DNA of 64,000 bases from Plutella xylostella (lineage: Eukaryota > Arthropoda > Insecta > Lepidoptera > Plutellidae), in the NCBI RefSeq assembly GCF_932276165.1, contig NC_064012.1, positions 1,061,501 through 1,125,500 on the forward strand, in the 5' to 3' direction. The position numbers were made by a program, and so were the translations under genes. A model generated the notes under the pieces. The model saw nothing but the letters and a program-made list of their open reading frames with translations, was not told where the DNA came from and did no database searches. This document shows, piece after piece, positions 31,010-41,150 of this stretch; within the stretch, counting starts at the first letter, position 1, and each line of letters begins with the position of its first letter.

Positions 31010-31595
31010 TTTTAGGGTTCCGTAGCCAAAATGGCAAAAACGGAACCCTTATAGTTTCGTCATGTCCGTCTGTCCGTCTGTCCGTCTGTCCGTCTGTCAC
31101 AGCCGATTTACTCGGAAACTATAAGTACTACAGTGATGAAATTTGATGGGAATATGTGTTGTATGAACCGCTACAAAAATATGACACTAAATAGTAAAAA
31201 AACAAATGGGGGTGGGGCCCCCCATACATGTAACTGAGGGATGAAATTTTTTTTTTCGATGTACATACCCGTGTGGGGTATCAATGGAAAGGTCTTTTAA
31301 AATGATATAAAGTTTTCTAAAAAACATTTTTCTTAAAGTGAACGGTTTTTGAGATATCAGCTCTCAAAGTCGTAAAAAGTATGTCCCCCCCCCCTCTATT
31401 TTTATAACTACGGGGTATAAAATTCTAAAAAAATAGAGGTGATGCATGCTAATTAACTCTTTCAACGATTTTTGGTTTGATCAAAGTATCTCTTATAGTT
31501 TTTGAGATAGGTTGATTTAACTGTAATGTTTATTATATTTGCTGCTACGGAACCCTTTGTGCGCGAGCCCGACTCGCACTTGGCCGGTTTTTTTG
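31010..31595 (+). mobile_element. GGGTTCCGTAGCC repeat (common lepidopteran non-autonomous element)
   Basis: Starts TTTTTTAGGGTTCCGTAGCC, then an internal palindrome (GGGTTCCGT..ACGGAACCC), a GTCTGTCC run (31066-31100), GTGTGGGGTATCAATGGAAA, GAGATA words and a C9 run. It ends GCTACGGAACCCTTTGTGCG and GACTCGCACTTGGCCGGTTT. This head-to-tail structure is widespread in moths. A reverse remnant of its 3' end lies at 57797-57850. Confidence 0.75.
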
Positions 31596-32184
31596 TCTAA
31601 TGCAAAGATTCTGAGAGAGAGACTTCGAGTATCATAATAACGCTAGCAAGCCTCTTGTAAATTGACATTTCGTTGTATGAATTCGGGTAAGATTTTTCAC
31701 GCTGTTAATAACAACAAATAGGAAAATCCGTTTAGTGGTTTTCGGGCATCATGTGCAAAGCCCCGGAAGGGTCGAGCCAGACAAAAGCACTGGAGCCGGT
31801 AAATAGCCCCTTGGCTATTCCTGACCTCTATGAAACTGAAACTATAAAATATCTCTTAGTAAAAAACATAAGAGGTAGGTATTTCTAAAATATACAGTCT
31901 TGGAGTCTGACTGTAGATTTATGCTGAGTTAGAGCCGTTTCACTGCCACAGCATGAAATGTACACAAAACTTAGTTATTAATCGTCTTTATTGTTGTAAA
32001 GTGCTATTGCATATTTGTATAAGTGTATGTTAGTAGTTGGGTGTTGTAGATGTGAATAAATGTTTAACAAGAATCCTGTCAGTCTACAGGTAATCTCTAG
32101 AGAGACAGCGAAAGTAGATGCATCCTACATAAAGTGATCACACCGCTCGTGTAATGTTACAAAGTGTAAGAAGTGTGTCGTGCT
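31596..32184. other. Non-coding; possible upstream region of 32185
   Basis: No repeat recognised. Mixed composition. Confidence 0.35.
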
Positions 32185-32304
32185 ATGACGTGCCTCGAGG
32201 CGGGGTCCTCGCGTCCGTCGCATCTGCTGATCCTCCTGGGAGGCCTGTTAGTTTCCACAGTTTGCACTTTTATGTATCAAGAAAAAGCTACCTATTCAAG
32301 ATAA
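32185..32304 (+). CDS. Candidate short ORF with signal-peptide-like core
   Basis: ATG at 32185 opens 39 codons (MTCLEAGSSRPSHLLILLGG..) with a hydrophobic run LLILLGGLLVSTV at residues 14-26, like a signal peptide or anchor. The first 60 bp are CpG-rich, unlike their surroundings. It could be the first exon of a secreted or membrane protein (weak donor candidates GTTAGT at about 32249 and GTATCA at about 32274) or a chance frame. The Kozak context (GTGCTATGA) is poor. No family recognised. Confidence 0.25.
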   Translation: MTCLEAGSSRPSHLLILLGGLLVSTVCTFMYQEKATYSR

Positions 32305-33090
32305 GGTTCCAATGCCATCCCGGTTTTATGTCAAGTTACTTTTTTACTGAAACCGTATAGAAGGCAATAGTTCTTTGCTAAATCATTCATTGGTATGATG
32401 ATAGGATATGTAGGTAATTTTATTTATTTATCGTAAGTCATATGGATACTGGATACATAGAAATTAGTGCACTAAATAATAATCTGAACAGTTACTTAGG
32501 TACATTAGAAATGGTAATCTTAGCTGGATCGCAAAGCACGGTTTGATGATAATTATCATTAGGTAATTGGATGAGGAGACATAAATCACCTCCCTCTTAC
32601 CTCTGCTTCTTGAAACATCTTACAGTACTTATTGCAAAATTGTATTCTTATCCAGAATCAGGCTAGGAACACGTGTAGTGGAAGACCATTAAACTAAGAA
32701 GTGGATAGAAACGCAGGCCTCAAGTGACCGTCACAGAAGCAATAAATAAATAAGTTATGTGAGATGCATGTCCAGCAAGTAAGTACACTTACAATGTTGG
32801 ATGTTCAAGTGAAGAGAACAATTTGTTTCTAGATATGGCCAGTCCCTTGGCAGTTCTGTGTCGTAAGTTAGTGAGATGAGACATTTAATAGACTTGCAAA
32901 GCCCTAAAGAGCAAGTTAAACATACTTAGAATATTTAACTTACTCTTTACAATAATGCAACAGCAACGTACGAGTATGAAGCATGAATGGGTAAGAAATT
33001 TATCGTGGGTCATATCGTTGAATCTCAAAATATAGTTTATTTTAATTTATACTAAATCTCCTTACTAAGGACAACTTTTAAAATAATTCT
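32305..33090. other. Non-coding, nothing recognised
   Basis: AT-rich, no structure seen. Confidence 0.4.
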
Positions 33091-33238
33091 GCATTGCGAT
33101 TCTGTAAAATCAGAATCTTCACTTCGATCTTCATTCTCCTTTCACTCGAAATTCGATGTGTCTACAGAATGCCAATTAGAAAACTCACTCCGGATTCAGA
33201 ATCGAGTTTTGACAATTAGCTTTATAGAATCGCAATGC
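33091..33238. mobile_element. MITE-D copy, well preserved ends
   Basis: GCATTGCGATTCTGTAAAAT at the left and TATAGAATCGCAATGC at the right; interior as in 12103-12300 with about 50 bp less. Confidence 0.8.
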
Positions 33239-33745
33239 TGTGCAAAACAAAGGTAAGTTTCCATATGAGGTACGTGCCTCACCAACTCCAGGAAGTCAAT
33301 AAGTATGCAGAGCACATTTTACTGCCAAAAGTTGTAAGAGAAGAAGAGCAAAGATGTTCATTATTTGTTAAGTTTGAAATTACGTTTTTTTCCAAAAAGT
33401 TTATTAGTTCACAGTTTTTGTAAGTATCAAAAACTACTTATAAAACGAAAATATTTGAATGTTCCTACTATTTTGGTCTCAAATGGTCTACATTGGTCTT
33501 GGTTCGTCTTACTACCTATACTTTTCTATTCTATCTACTTATCACTAAAATAACTATTGTAAACTTTTGCTAGGTTACCTTTTTACTACAAACTATATAA
33601 TAAAGAGGAAACTAACTTTGTTAACTAAAACAAAATTAGTTTCGCAGAGACGCTCCAAAAATGAAGCCATAATAGGTAATTTGCTTTGCATAAAACTTGA
33701 TTAAGTTTGTATACCTACAGCGTTCCTTCCTTCAGTCTAAAGAGG
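33239..33745. other. Non-coding, AT-rich
   Basis: Two overlapping plus-strand frames of about 60 codons have AT-biased, random-looking composition. Not called. Confidence 0.4.
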
Positions 33746-33920
33746 CGCGATCACAGGATTTGATTATATTTTCGAAACTACACAAACATATGGAAAAAGT
33801 ACAGTATCGTCAACTGTCACTGTCAAAATGTAAGGCAAAGTGGTCAGTTCCAAAAGTGACATTTGTTTTTTTTCATATGTTTGTGTAGATTCAAAAATGG
33901 TATCGAATCCTGTGCTCGCG
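33746..33920. mobile_element. MITE-F, full-length palindromic copy
   Basis: The left arm CGCGATCACAGGATTTGAT..ACTACACAAACATATG pairs with the right arm CATATGTTTGTGTAGATTC..ATCGAATCCTGTGCTCGCG. The core CGTCAACTGTCACTGTC is shared with 18985-19110. Confidence 0.8.
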
Positions 33921-34055
33921 GCTTAGGTTATTTAGACCCACTCTTAGCCGAGACCAACAACACCATGCTAATCACTATTTCCGCGGTTTCCGATTAGCGT
34001 ACCGGGGAACCCAGGTCCGTGAGCAGCTGTCAGAGGTTCCATTCCACTAAAATGA

Positions 34056-34186
34056 ACATTCGCGTGCAATGATAAAGTAAATGGCCAACTAAAAACGTAA
34101 ATATTTCGATAAAATTTTAGATGAAAATATTGTGGTCGTTCGGTTTTGGTATTTTGTGAGTGGAACTTTTTCATTGCTTGTGAGTG
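34056..34186 (+). mobile_element. MITE-A shortened copy
   Basis: Left ATTCGCGTGCAATGATAAAG (decayed); right GTGGAACTTTTTCATTGCTT followed by GTGAGTG and TA. Confidence 0.65.
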
Positions 34187-35861
34187 TACTTACTGAAACT
34201 AAGCACTTATTGTGTAATACGTTCATATTGTACTCTTAATATAAACCAGGGTTCCGCCAAAACAGTAAAAGAAGTGTTTCGTAGCGAAAAGTATTATAGA
34301 ACTATGCTATTGAGAAGCAGCCATAAAAAGCCTCCAAAAATTATGTAACGTAAATATCAAAAAAAATAATGTAAAACTATACAGCCTTTTGATATACTTA
34401 GGTTACTACTTAGCCATAAGTGTTGTGATCAATAAATCTTGTTTTGTGTTGCACTGTAAAGTCCGACCTTTCCCTTAGACATTAGGGTTAATAGTCTCAT
34501 TAGGCCGTGGTCTTACTCTGAAAGAATCACATCACTCGGTGAGCCGGTTCGGTCTGATTACCATACAAATTAGTGTCGGCGGCAACAGGAGGTGGTTCCC
34601 ATGTTCTTTGGCACATCTATTACATAGGGTGCACTTTTGTAAGTGAGCGGCACAGAGACTGCTCAGTATAACAACATCTGCTAAAATTTGAAATTTGAGG
34701 AAAAAACAGGTTATCTAGAAGACTGACCGTGGGGTTTGTTGACACCATATAGAGGTAAGTACGGTGATACGCCCTCCAGCCTGGACCTCAGACAGGTATT
34801 TGGTATTGGGCTATATGAGAAAGGCCAAGGGTATACTGTTGTGGCTTTTCTTGGTTCAGGCCTGTATACCCTGCTGTAGACGATAGCAGGCTGATAACGA
34901 GTGACTGCAGGTCGTTCACTGATAAACCCCCACCCTATACGTTTACAGGTCGGCAACTCGGTGGGTCTGTGATCTCATTCCACAGCGTTCGGGGGAATTA
35001 CCCGGATTCAGCGCACGTCGGCTCCAAGCAAAATCGCGTTAAATTTTATTGTGATAAATTGTATATTTTTTCCCCAGTTTATTTCCACGTACACGCGTCA
35101 GCATATTTCATTTCTGTGTGTATCAGAGATGTTAATCTGTGCGAAACAGTACGGGTAAGTAGAAGTAGGCTTGTTTCACAAAAAGGCGCATATCGCAATA
35201 TTGTGAGATTTGTTTTGTTTGTGTAATATAAAATTTTATGATATTTTACATACGATTTTTACAGGTGCACTTTTATAGACACATGTATGTTTGCCTATAT
35301 ACTCTTCCGTAAGTAACTTTTTGCGCCAAAACAATCGTTTGAAATGTAACTAGATACCTAATATACTTCCATAGTGTACAAATGAGAACCTCTCCAACTT
35401 CTAAATTAGTGAAGTTCAAACCTTGCGATGTGGGCAGTGATAAGATAAGTTCAATAATTGGCTGTTTCACCTTTGACCTATCATCCTAAAACATCCCACG
35501 AGAGTGTCAGTTTGATCTTCAAACCGCCTGCTATAAACGCCGGTAACACTCATATAATATCGGTTTAACAGGATATTTCCTCCACTGAAAAATTGATCAA
35601 GTGGACGGACGGAGGGTTCAATTATGCATGAGGGGAGTCGCGGGCCGCCGGGACCGTGTGGGGAGGTCCGGGAGCTACTCTCTACGTGACCGGACCAAGT
35701 GGGCCCAACTTTGTAGGCAATTTGTACGGCTAAGATAAAAGTTTACCGCTCCGAAAGAAGCTTAGGAACTGAGTTAGTGGCGCCACTGATAGTAATTGTT
35801 ACTGAATTACTTTGGTTTGACGAGACGGGTCTCGGTGGAGTGCCTTGACGGAATATTTATA
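34187..35861. other. Non-coding, with one unrecognised GC-balanced stretch
   Basis: 34720-34960 is open on the minus strand for about 80 codons (CKRIGWGFISERPAVTRYQP..) with near 50 percent GC. I recognise no domain, and it may be part of a transposable element. 35640-35700 is a short GC-rich patch (GTCGCGGGCCGCCGGGACCG) with no exon signal. Confidence 0.35.
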
Positions 35862-36100
35862 CACTCACGGGCAATGAAAAGGTTCCACTGAGAAAACCAC
35901 CAAACTACTCCTAAACGGAAAAAGCTAGCTTAATAACGCCTTGTGCAACATTAAAGTACATTTTGCAAAGCATCAGGATATTACCAACTAAAAACGATAA
36001 AAATAATATTTTGTTAAAAAATTCAATTAAATCTTTGAAAAAATTGCGGTCGTTTGGTGTCGGGATTTTGTGAGTGGAACTTTTTCATTGCCCGTGAGTG
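35862..36100 (+). mobile_element. MITE-A copy, complete with TA duplication
   Basis: CACTCACGGGCAATGAAAAG to TTTTTCATTGCCCGTGAGTG, flanked by TA at 35860-35861 and 36101-36102. This copy and 23013-23245 define the family. Confidence 0.92.
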
Positions 36101-37655
36101 TATTTACTTTGAATTTTTACATAAATATGTGTTACCGTCCTTTGGTTTCTCATTTTAGAATGTCAATAATTCATTTGACGTCTTCACTGATTTGTGTGTG
36201 TAGGTGTGTAGCAACAATTTCGTAGCACAGAGCTACGAAATTTCGTAGCCACCATTCACAATAATCATAAACCCAGGTCCGCGTTGTTCTATGTCATATG
36301 CATGAAAAAGGATGTCGGATGCCCTACCCTTACCGACATAATTCTGTCAAACTAGCAATTATGTTACAGAGATCTGATATGGGGAAATGAGACTAAAATG
36401 TTCACCCGGTATTATAAACACACTTGATCGACCAAATATCATCGTGGCTCTTCCGGAGTTGACGCTTTTTATTACTACATCATAGTAGACAGAACTACAT
36501 TCAGCAATTTAAACTTTCCGTGCCTGACAAAAGCGAGGATGAGTGCGAAAGAGTGTCGAATGAGTTCCAAATTTAAAAGTTGATCCAAAATATTCTGCGA
36601 TTTAGTCTCACGTAGCGTAGTGTTGCTAAAAATCGTTCGCTTTGCTTTTATCTAGGGCGGAATTTATACTGTATAACCCTACAGAACTGCAAGGGCATCC
36701 ACTCTGAATAAATGTATAAATTTACTCAGCTGTATAAGAATAGATGGAAGAAATTCTACCTACTTTCAACGGAGGAGCTGGCTAGAGTAACCCAGTAACA
36801 AGATATTTGTCAAGGATTAAAATGTCCGTCCGATAATTCTGTCGACACGGCCCCTTTTATCTGCTCTTCCGAGTAATTTAAACTTTTTCATGAAAGCTGG
36901 AATCCTACCAATTTCTCGGGACTATTGATATTTGGAAATGGATTTCGTTCATTTATTAATTTAGTTACTTGGAGGTAGTTTCATTGGATTACTAATACTT
37001 TGATTTAAGATACTTTACCAAGTTTATTTTCTATATGATACATTTGGAAAATATTTTTAAAAGTTCCTTATGTTTTTCGTTGAGTTGTAAAAAGGTTGTA
37101 ATTAGTAGCTTGAGTTCATGTATCACAATTCTTGAATAAAGGGACGGCATTATACAAAACATCCCTGAGGCTGAAGCAGTCATACATCATGTTCTGTCCA
37201 CACATTCGGCTCTGCTAGTCGAACCGATTTTCCACGTAGATTCAAACAGATAGTATTTCCAATTTCCTCTTTAACTACAGCGGAAATTGGGCCGAATCAA
37301 ACAAAGACATTATCTGTGAGCATCAGATTGCCGACGTCAGGAGCTCATGACAGTCAGGGAGTCAGGGGTCAGGACTTGGCTACACGGTCACTGGCGGGGA
37401 GTCCGGACCCGTGTGTTTGAAGCTCATCCGCTATTCACTGGGTAACGCTCGCCATCTGGCCAGGGCAAACATGACAGACAGAAGGCACGCTTGTGATGTA
37501 CGAAATGTGATTGAAATATTTAGGATACCTGATGATTTTTTCACTTGTTCAGAAGTAATGATTTATTTCTTTACTTTTACATGACCATACGAAGTATAAG
37601 TATGTATAACATATATTTCATAAAAAATCTGTGAAAATGTTATGAAAGGAATCGT
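36101..37655. other. Non-coding, nothing recognised
   Basis: 36200-36245 has a small palindrome (TTTCGTAGC..GCTACGAAA). No exon or element otherwise. Confidence 0.4.
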
Positions 37656-37743
37656 TATCATTCAAAGGTTCTTCGGAATCAAATTGAAATATGTACGTAC
37701 TTATATCTTTATCAATTTTATTCCGAGGAACCTTTGAATGATA
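37656..37743. repeat. 88-nt near-perfect hairpin
   Basis: The 32-nt arms (TATCATTCAAAGGTTCTTCG.. and ..CGAGGAACCTTTGAATGATA) pair with one G-U and one mismatch around a loop of about 24 nt. The size and shape are like a miRNA precursor or a tiny palindromic MITE. No second copy was noticed in the window. Confidence 0.6.
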
Positions 37744-38601
37744 AAGATTGAATTGATTTTTTTCACAAATGAATTGAACACAACGCACATTGTAAAATAT
37801 GTAGGTTCCGAAAAACTGTATTTTATTAACCGTATACGCGGTATAATAACACCACATATTTCTGGAAAATCCGAGCCAACAGGGTACCCAATAGTTACCT
37901 GAGGTATTAGCCATCTGAATGTTAACTACCTTAACCTACACTTACCAACCACATCCAATATTCATCAGCGAGCAAAGCACCAACCGTTAATGAAACATTT
38001 AACGGCAATATCCGTACTTTGATCCGAGCTACAGCTAGTTACGAATACACATACATAATCCTAGCTTGTTAATTCCACAACTCACACATCACAGAAAACT
38101 TTCCAACACATACAGAAACAGCAATAGAAGCTACAATTTACCATGCAGTATATTCAAGCAGGTGCGAAAGAGACAGCTAATTAGAGTACTGTTGGGAGAG
38201 CTAGATGCCACTGTGAGGACAATAGCCACTTATGAACAAGAGATGAATGACAGGCTAAGCCCCATGCAGACACAACAGCGCTAATCCAAGAGTTAGCTAG
38301 TCACAGCTCACGGGATTAGCGGGTGTCGAGTTAATTACTTTACAAACTGTTGACAAAATCGTGATTACAGAGACGAGACACCGCTTGAAACAAGCGAACA
38401 TCAAACACATACACAGGTGAGGGCCATCTGCTAGACCCACCCTGGTGTAGACCAGCGCCGTCGGTAGCTCAACACTCAATAAACAACCCGTTGATGAAGT
38501 CTCAAGAATCAGTGCGTAAAGTTTTGACTGTTACTTGTTTGAATGTCCTGTGTGCTGGAGCTACACACGACGCTAGCAGTATAGTAGTAAGAGCTATGCA
38601 C
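37744..38601. other. Non-coding, with a 72-codon unrecognised plus-strand frame
   Basis: The frame 38066-38284 (…FKQVRKRQLIRVLLGELDAT..) has an alpha-helical, charged C-terminal half with balanced codon use, but no family match or splice context I can support. Confidence 0.3.
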
Positions 38602-38786
38602 CTGGGGATCCTGAGCTCGATCTCGTCGAGGCTGTCGATGGGCTCGCTGAGCGGGCGCTCCAGCAGGCGCGAGGGCGCGGTCAGCGTGTCGGACGACGAC
38701 ATGTTGTACCGAGGCTTCGAGTGGCGGTTCTTTCGGTTCTCTTCGGCGCGGCGCAGGTTGTGGAGGCGGAAGAAGAACATCGACAT
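38602..38786 (-). CDS. Alternative first coding exon (1b) of the same unidentified gene
   Basis: ATG at 38786 follows an in-frame TAG seven codons upstream. The frame has 61 codons (MSMFFFRLHNLRRAEEN..SLDEIELRIP) and then AG before the donor GTGCAT at 38601. Other in-frame starts are at 38780 and 38702. The block is about 65 percent GC. Features: a short aromatic N-terminus, a basic helix (RLHNLRRAEENRKNR), a Ser/Thr-rich stretch (SSSDTLTAPS) and an acidic end (SLDEIEL). No signal peptide. It ends, like exon 1a at 12346, with Ile-Pro and a phase-2 junction, which argues that both feed a common exon to the left. The protein family is unknown to me. An internal exon is less likely because no pyrimidine-rich acceptor precedes the frame. 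Confidence 0.65.
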
Positions 38787-39273
38787 CCTACGCGGCGGCG
38801 AGAGCTACTCACACTTCACACAACTTTGCAAATGTTCCACTGGTCTGTTGGTAGTTGATCTTTTTATTGAATCGATATGACGCATCTTTAAACCGAGAAT
38901 GGATAGCATGATTAGATTTGAAATAAACCTACGTAGTACCTACTGTAGACTCTAGTTTTGTTTAGTTAGAGTGAGCTATTTGCACGGGCGGATAACGTCC
39001 GACGTAGCCTATTTCTCAAAACTAACCTACGAATTAAATTATGAAGCGTTCAAAACTGGAATTGGAATCCGAAGGCACCGGCATGTTTGATGTGTTCCGC
39101 CGGACTGCCAACTTAAATTGGAAACGTTATTATTTTAGTCGCCTTGTACAAATTTTCCCACGATGTAGTACGTTTCCACGAAAGTTGTTTCTTAGTTACA
39201 CACGTGTAGTAAATACATGCCTCTACGAAGAAACTACAACATTGATTTGAGTAATTGGAGTTACTTTGCCGTG
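38787..39273. other. Upstream region of exon 1b; unrecognised plus-strand frame
   Basis: 39041-39250 is open on the plus strand for 69 codons (MKRSKLELESEGTGMFDVF..) immediately 5' of the plus-strand promoter. No family recognised. The region is probably promoter or 5' UTR for exon 1b on the minus strand. Confidence 0.3.
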
Positions 39274-39334
39274 ATTGGCCAAGTTTTATACCGAAGCTAT
39301 AAAAACTCGGTTGGTCCGAATTGGTCTCAGTTTA
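39274..39334 (+). promoter_or_regulatory. Canonical TATA plus initiator core promoter, gene unknown
   Basis: TATAAAAA at 39298-39305 and an initiator TCAGTT at 39327-39332 put the +1 A (39329) 31 bp from the first T of the TATA box, the textbook insect spacing. Reverse CCAAT boxes (ATTGG) lie at 39274 and 39320. No downstream promoter element at +28 and no open frame longer than a few codons follows, so any transcript would begin with untranslated sequence or be spliced. Confidence 0.5.
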
Positions 39335-40841
39335 CCGCTTCCCGTACATAATTAATTACGGAATGTATGGATTAAACAAAACTTGATCGTTGTTTGAATA
39401 TCTCCGATCATACTAATTTAGGCTGAAATATAAGCTACCTTCGCTACACAATTAAAAAGGGCAGATTTTTCAAGAGCCAGATAAAAATTATCTGAGAAAT
39501 AATTCTTATGCTGTCGCGTCTGAATGATTGTATTAGACAGAGACATCAGCAACAAATGTTTATTAGTCATTTGTATTGTATTCGTCGTCGTCGACTTGAT
39601 TCTTTTCACAAGCATAACGAGTAATAAGATGATATTCTATTACTTATAATGTATATTCTCTTCCGAAATCCTGAACTAAGTATGCTACATGCTATTACAA
39701 CGTCCTATCCAACAAAAAACCCATCCAAGTCAGTCCACGCGTGAGTTCACTAGCTCCAGTGTATTTTTTGAAGAAAGTTTTAATTAAATACTTGATCTAT
39801 ATGACGTGTTGTCGGCCGAGGGAGGACGCTCTCTAGCCGCGGCCTCTCGACCCCCTCACTCATTAGTGACGACGACAGGAAGGTCACTCTACCTTGCAAA
39901 AAACTGATGCACGTTTAATGCAAGGAGAAAGAGTCGTGGATTGTACAGCAGCCGTAGGAAAGTTATTTTTTCGTGAGCTGCAGTGACCCGCGTGAGCTCG
40001 CGCACGCTATGCATATTGCCACGGAGACGCCCGCCGCACGTAATCTCATAGAGTCATACCGACGCAAATATGATCAGGTTAATAATGGTAAGGATCTACG
40101 ATATCGCATTTATTTTCATTATAGAAGTACATACTAGTTCTTGTCCGCAAGCCTTCTTGTTGCGGGAAAAATCAAAGGAGTCGAAAATGGCTGGAACTGC
40201 TTCGAAAATATGATGGTAACAAGGTAGGTAATGATGGTTTGAAGGTCTACCCATTTCAATCTTGTATGAATGTTTAAATAAACATAACACAAATAAACAT
40301 TCATTTATCAGAATTTGAGTCACAAAGGCTCACGAAGGCCTTTAAGAAAAGGTCATAGATGTTGCATAACAAACTAATAAGTATGATGCGATCAAGCTGC
40401 ATCTCGTTTAAACTTTCTATTTGGAAAAGCAATATTATAATGCTTCAACAGCTTTTCTTTTATTATAGCGTCGATATTGAAAGCTCGATGTTGTAAATAG
40501 ACACACGGTGTTGGCGTTGAACGTTTATTAAAGCTGAAAGCTTTTTAGTGATGAGCTTTATTACCATTTATGATGAAAGTTATTACCTGCTGAATCCAGC
40601 AATATAATTGATTCAATAATGAAACTTATATTTTGTAATGGACTTCTGTAATACTGGTAGGTTTCAATTTAATTTAATCTAATTAGTACCAATACATATT
40701 ATAGTCTAATTGTGTTGTTCAGTAAATTACTCGTGATATTTAGCAAATCAGTAATAATGTATATGATATTAATATTTTGAAGTACTTGTAATAATAGGAA
40801 ATAAACAATAAAAATAATATTAATTAAAAGCATTAAAAACT
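39335..40841. other. Non-coding, including a GC-rich, CpG-rich block at 39800-40070
   Basis: 39800-39860 (GTCGGCCGAGGGAGGACGCT) and 39970-40060 (GACCCGCGTGAGCTCGCGCA, GGAGACGCCCGCCGCACG) are unlike the AT-rich flanks and hold no repeat or reading frame that I recognise. They could be promoter or conserved regulatory DNA. The rest is AT-rich. Confidence 0.4.
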
Positions 40842-41150
40842 GGAGCGGTGGCGTCCGCTTCTCACGCAAGAGATGCGGGTTCATATCCCGGTGCTGACAT
40901 GTACCAATGAGTTCTTTTAACTTAAGTACAATTACCATCGCTCTTACGGTGAAGGAAAACATCATGATTAAACCTACATATTTAGATTTAGCACACCACC
41001 AACCCGCAGTGGACCAGCGTGGTGGGAAATGGTTCAAGCTTAAGAAGGCAGTTTAGACCTTGGGGAAATGCACAAAGGTTCCACTCTAGAGAGGCAGGTG
41101 CAGGTACTTACACCACCCACAGAGAATAGAATAGAATAGAACAGAATAGA
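40842..41150 (+). mobile_element. SINE-1 copy with A-box deletion
   Basis: It begins GGAGCGGTGGCGTCCGCTTC. The TAGCTCAGTCGGGTAAGC segment present at 17550 is deleted, while the B box is near intact (GGTTCATATCCC). Body and tail (AGAATAGAATAGAACAGAATAG) are well kept. Confidence 0.85.
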
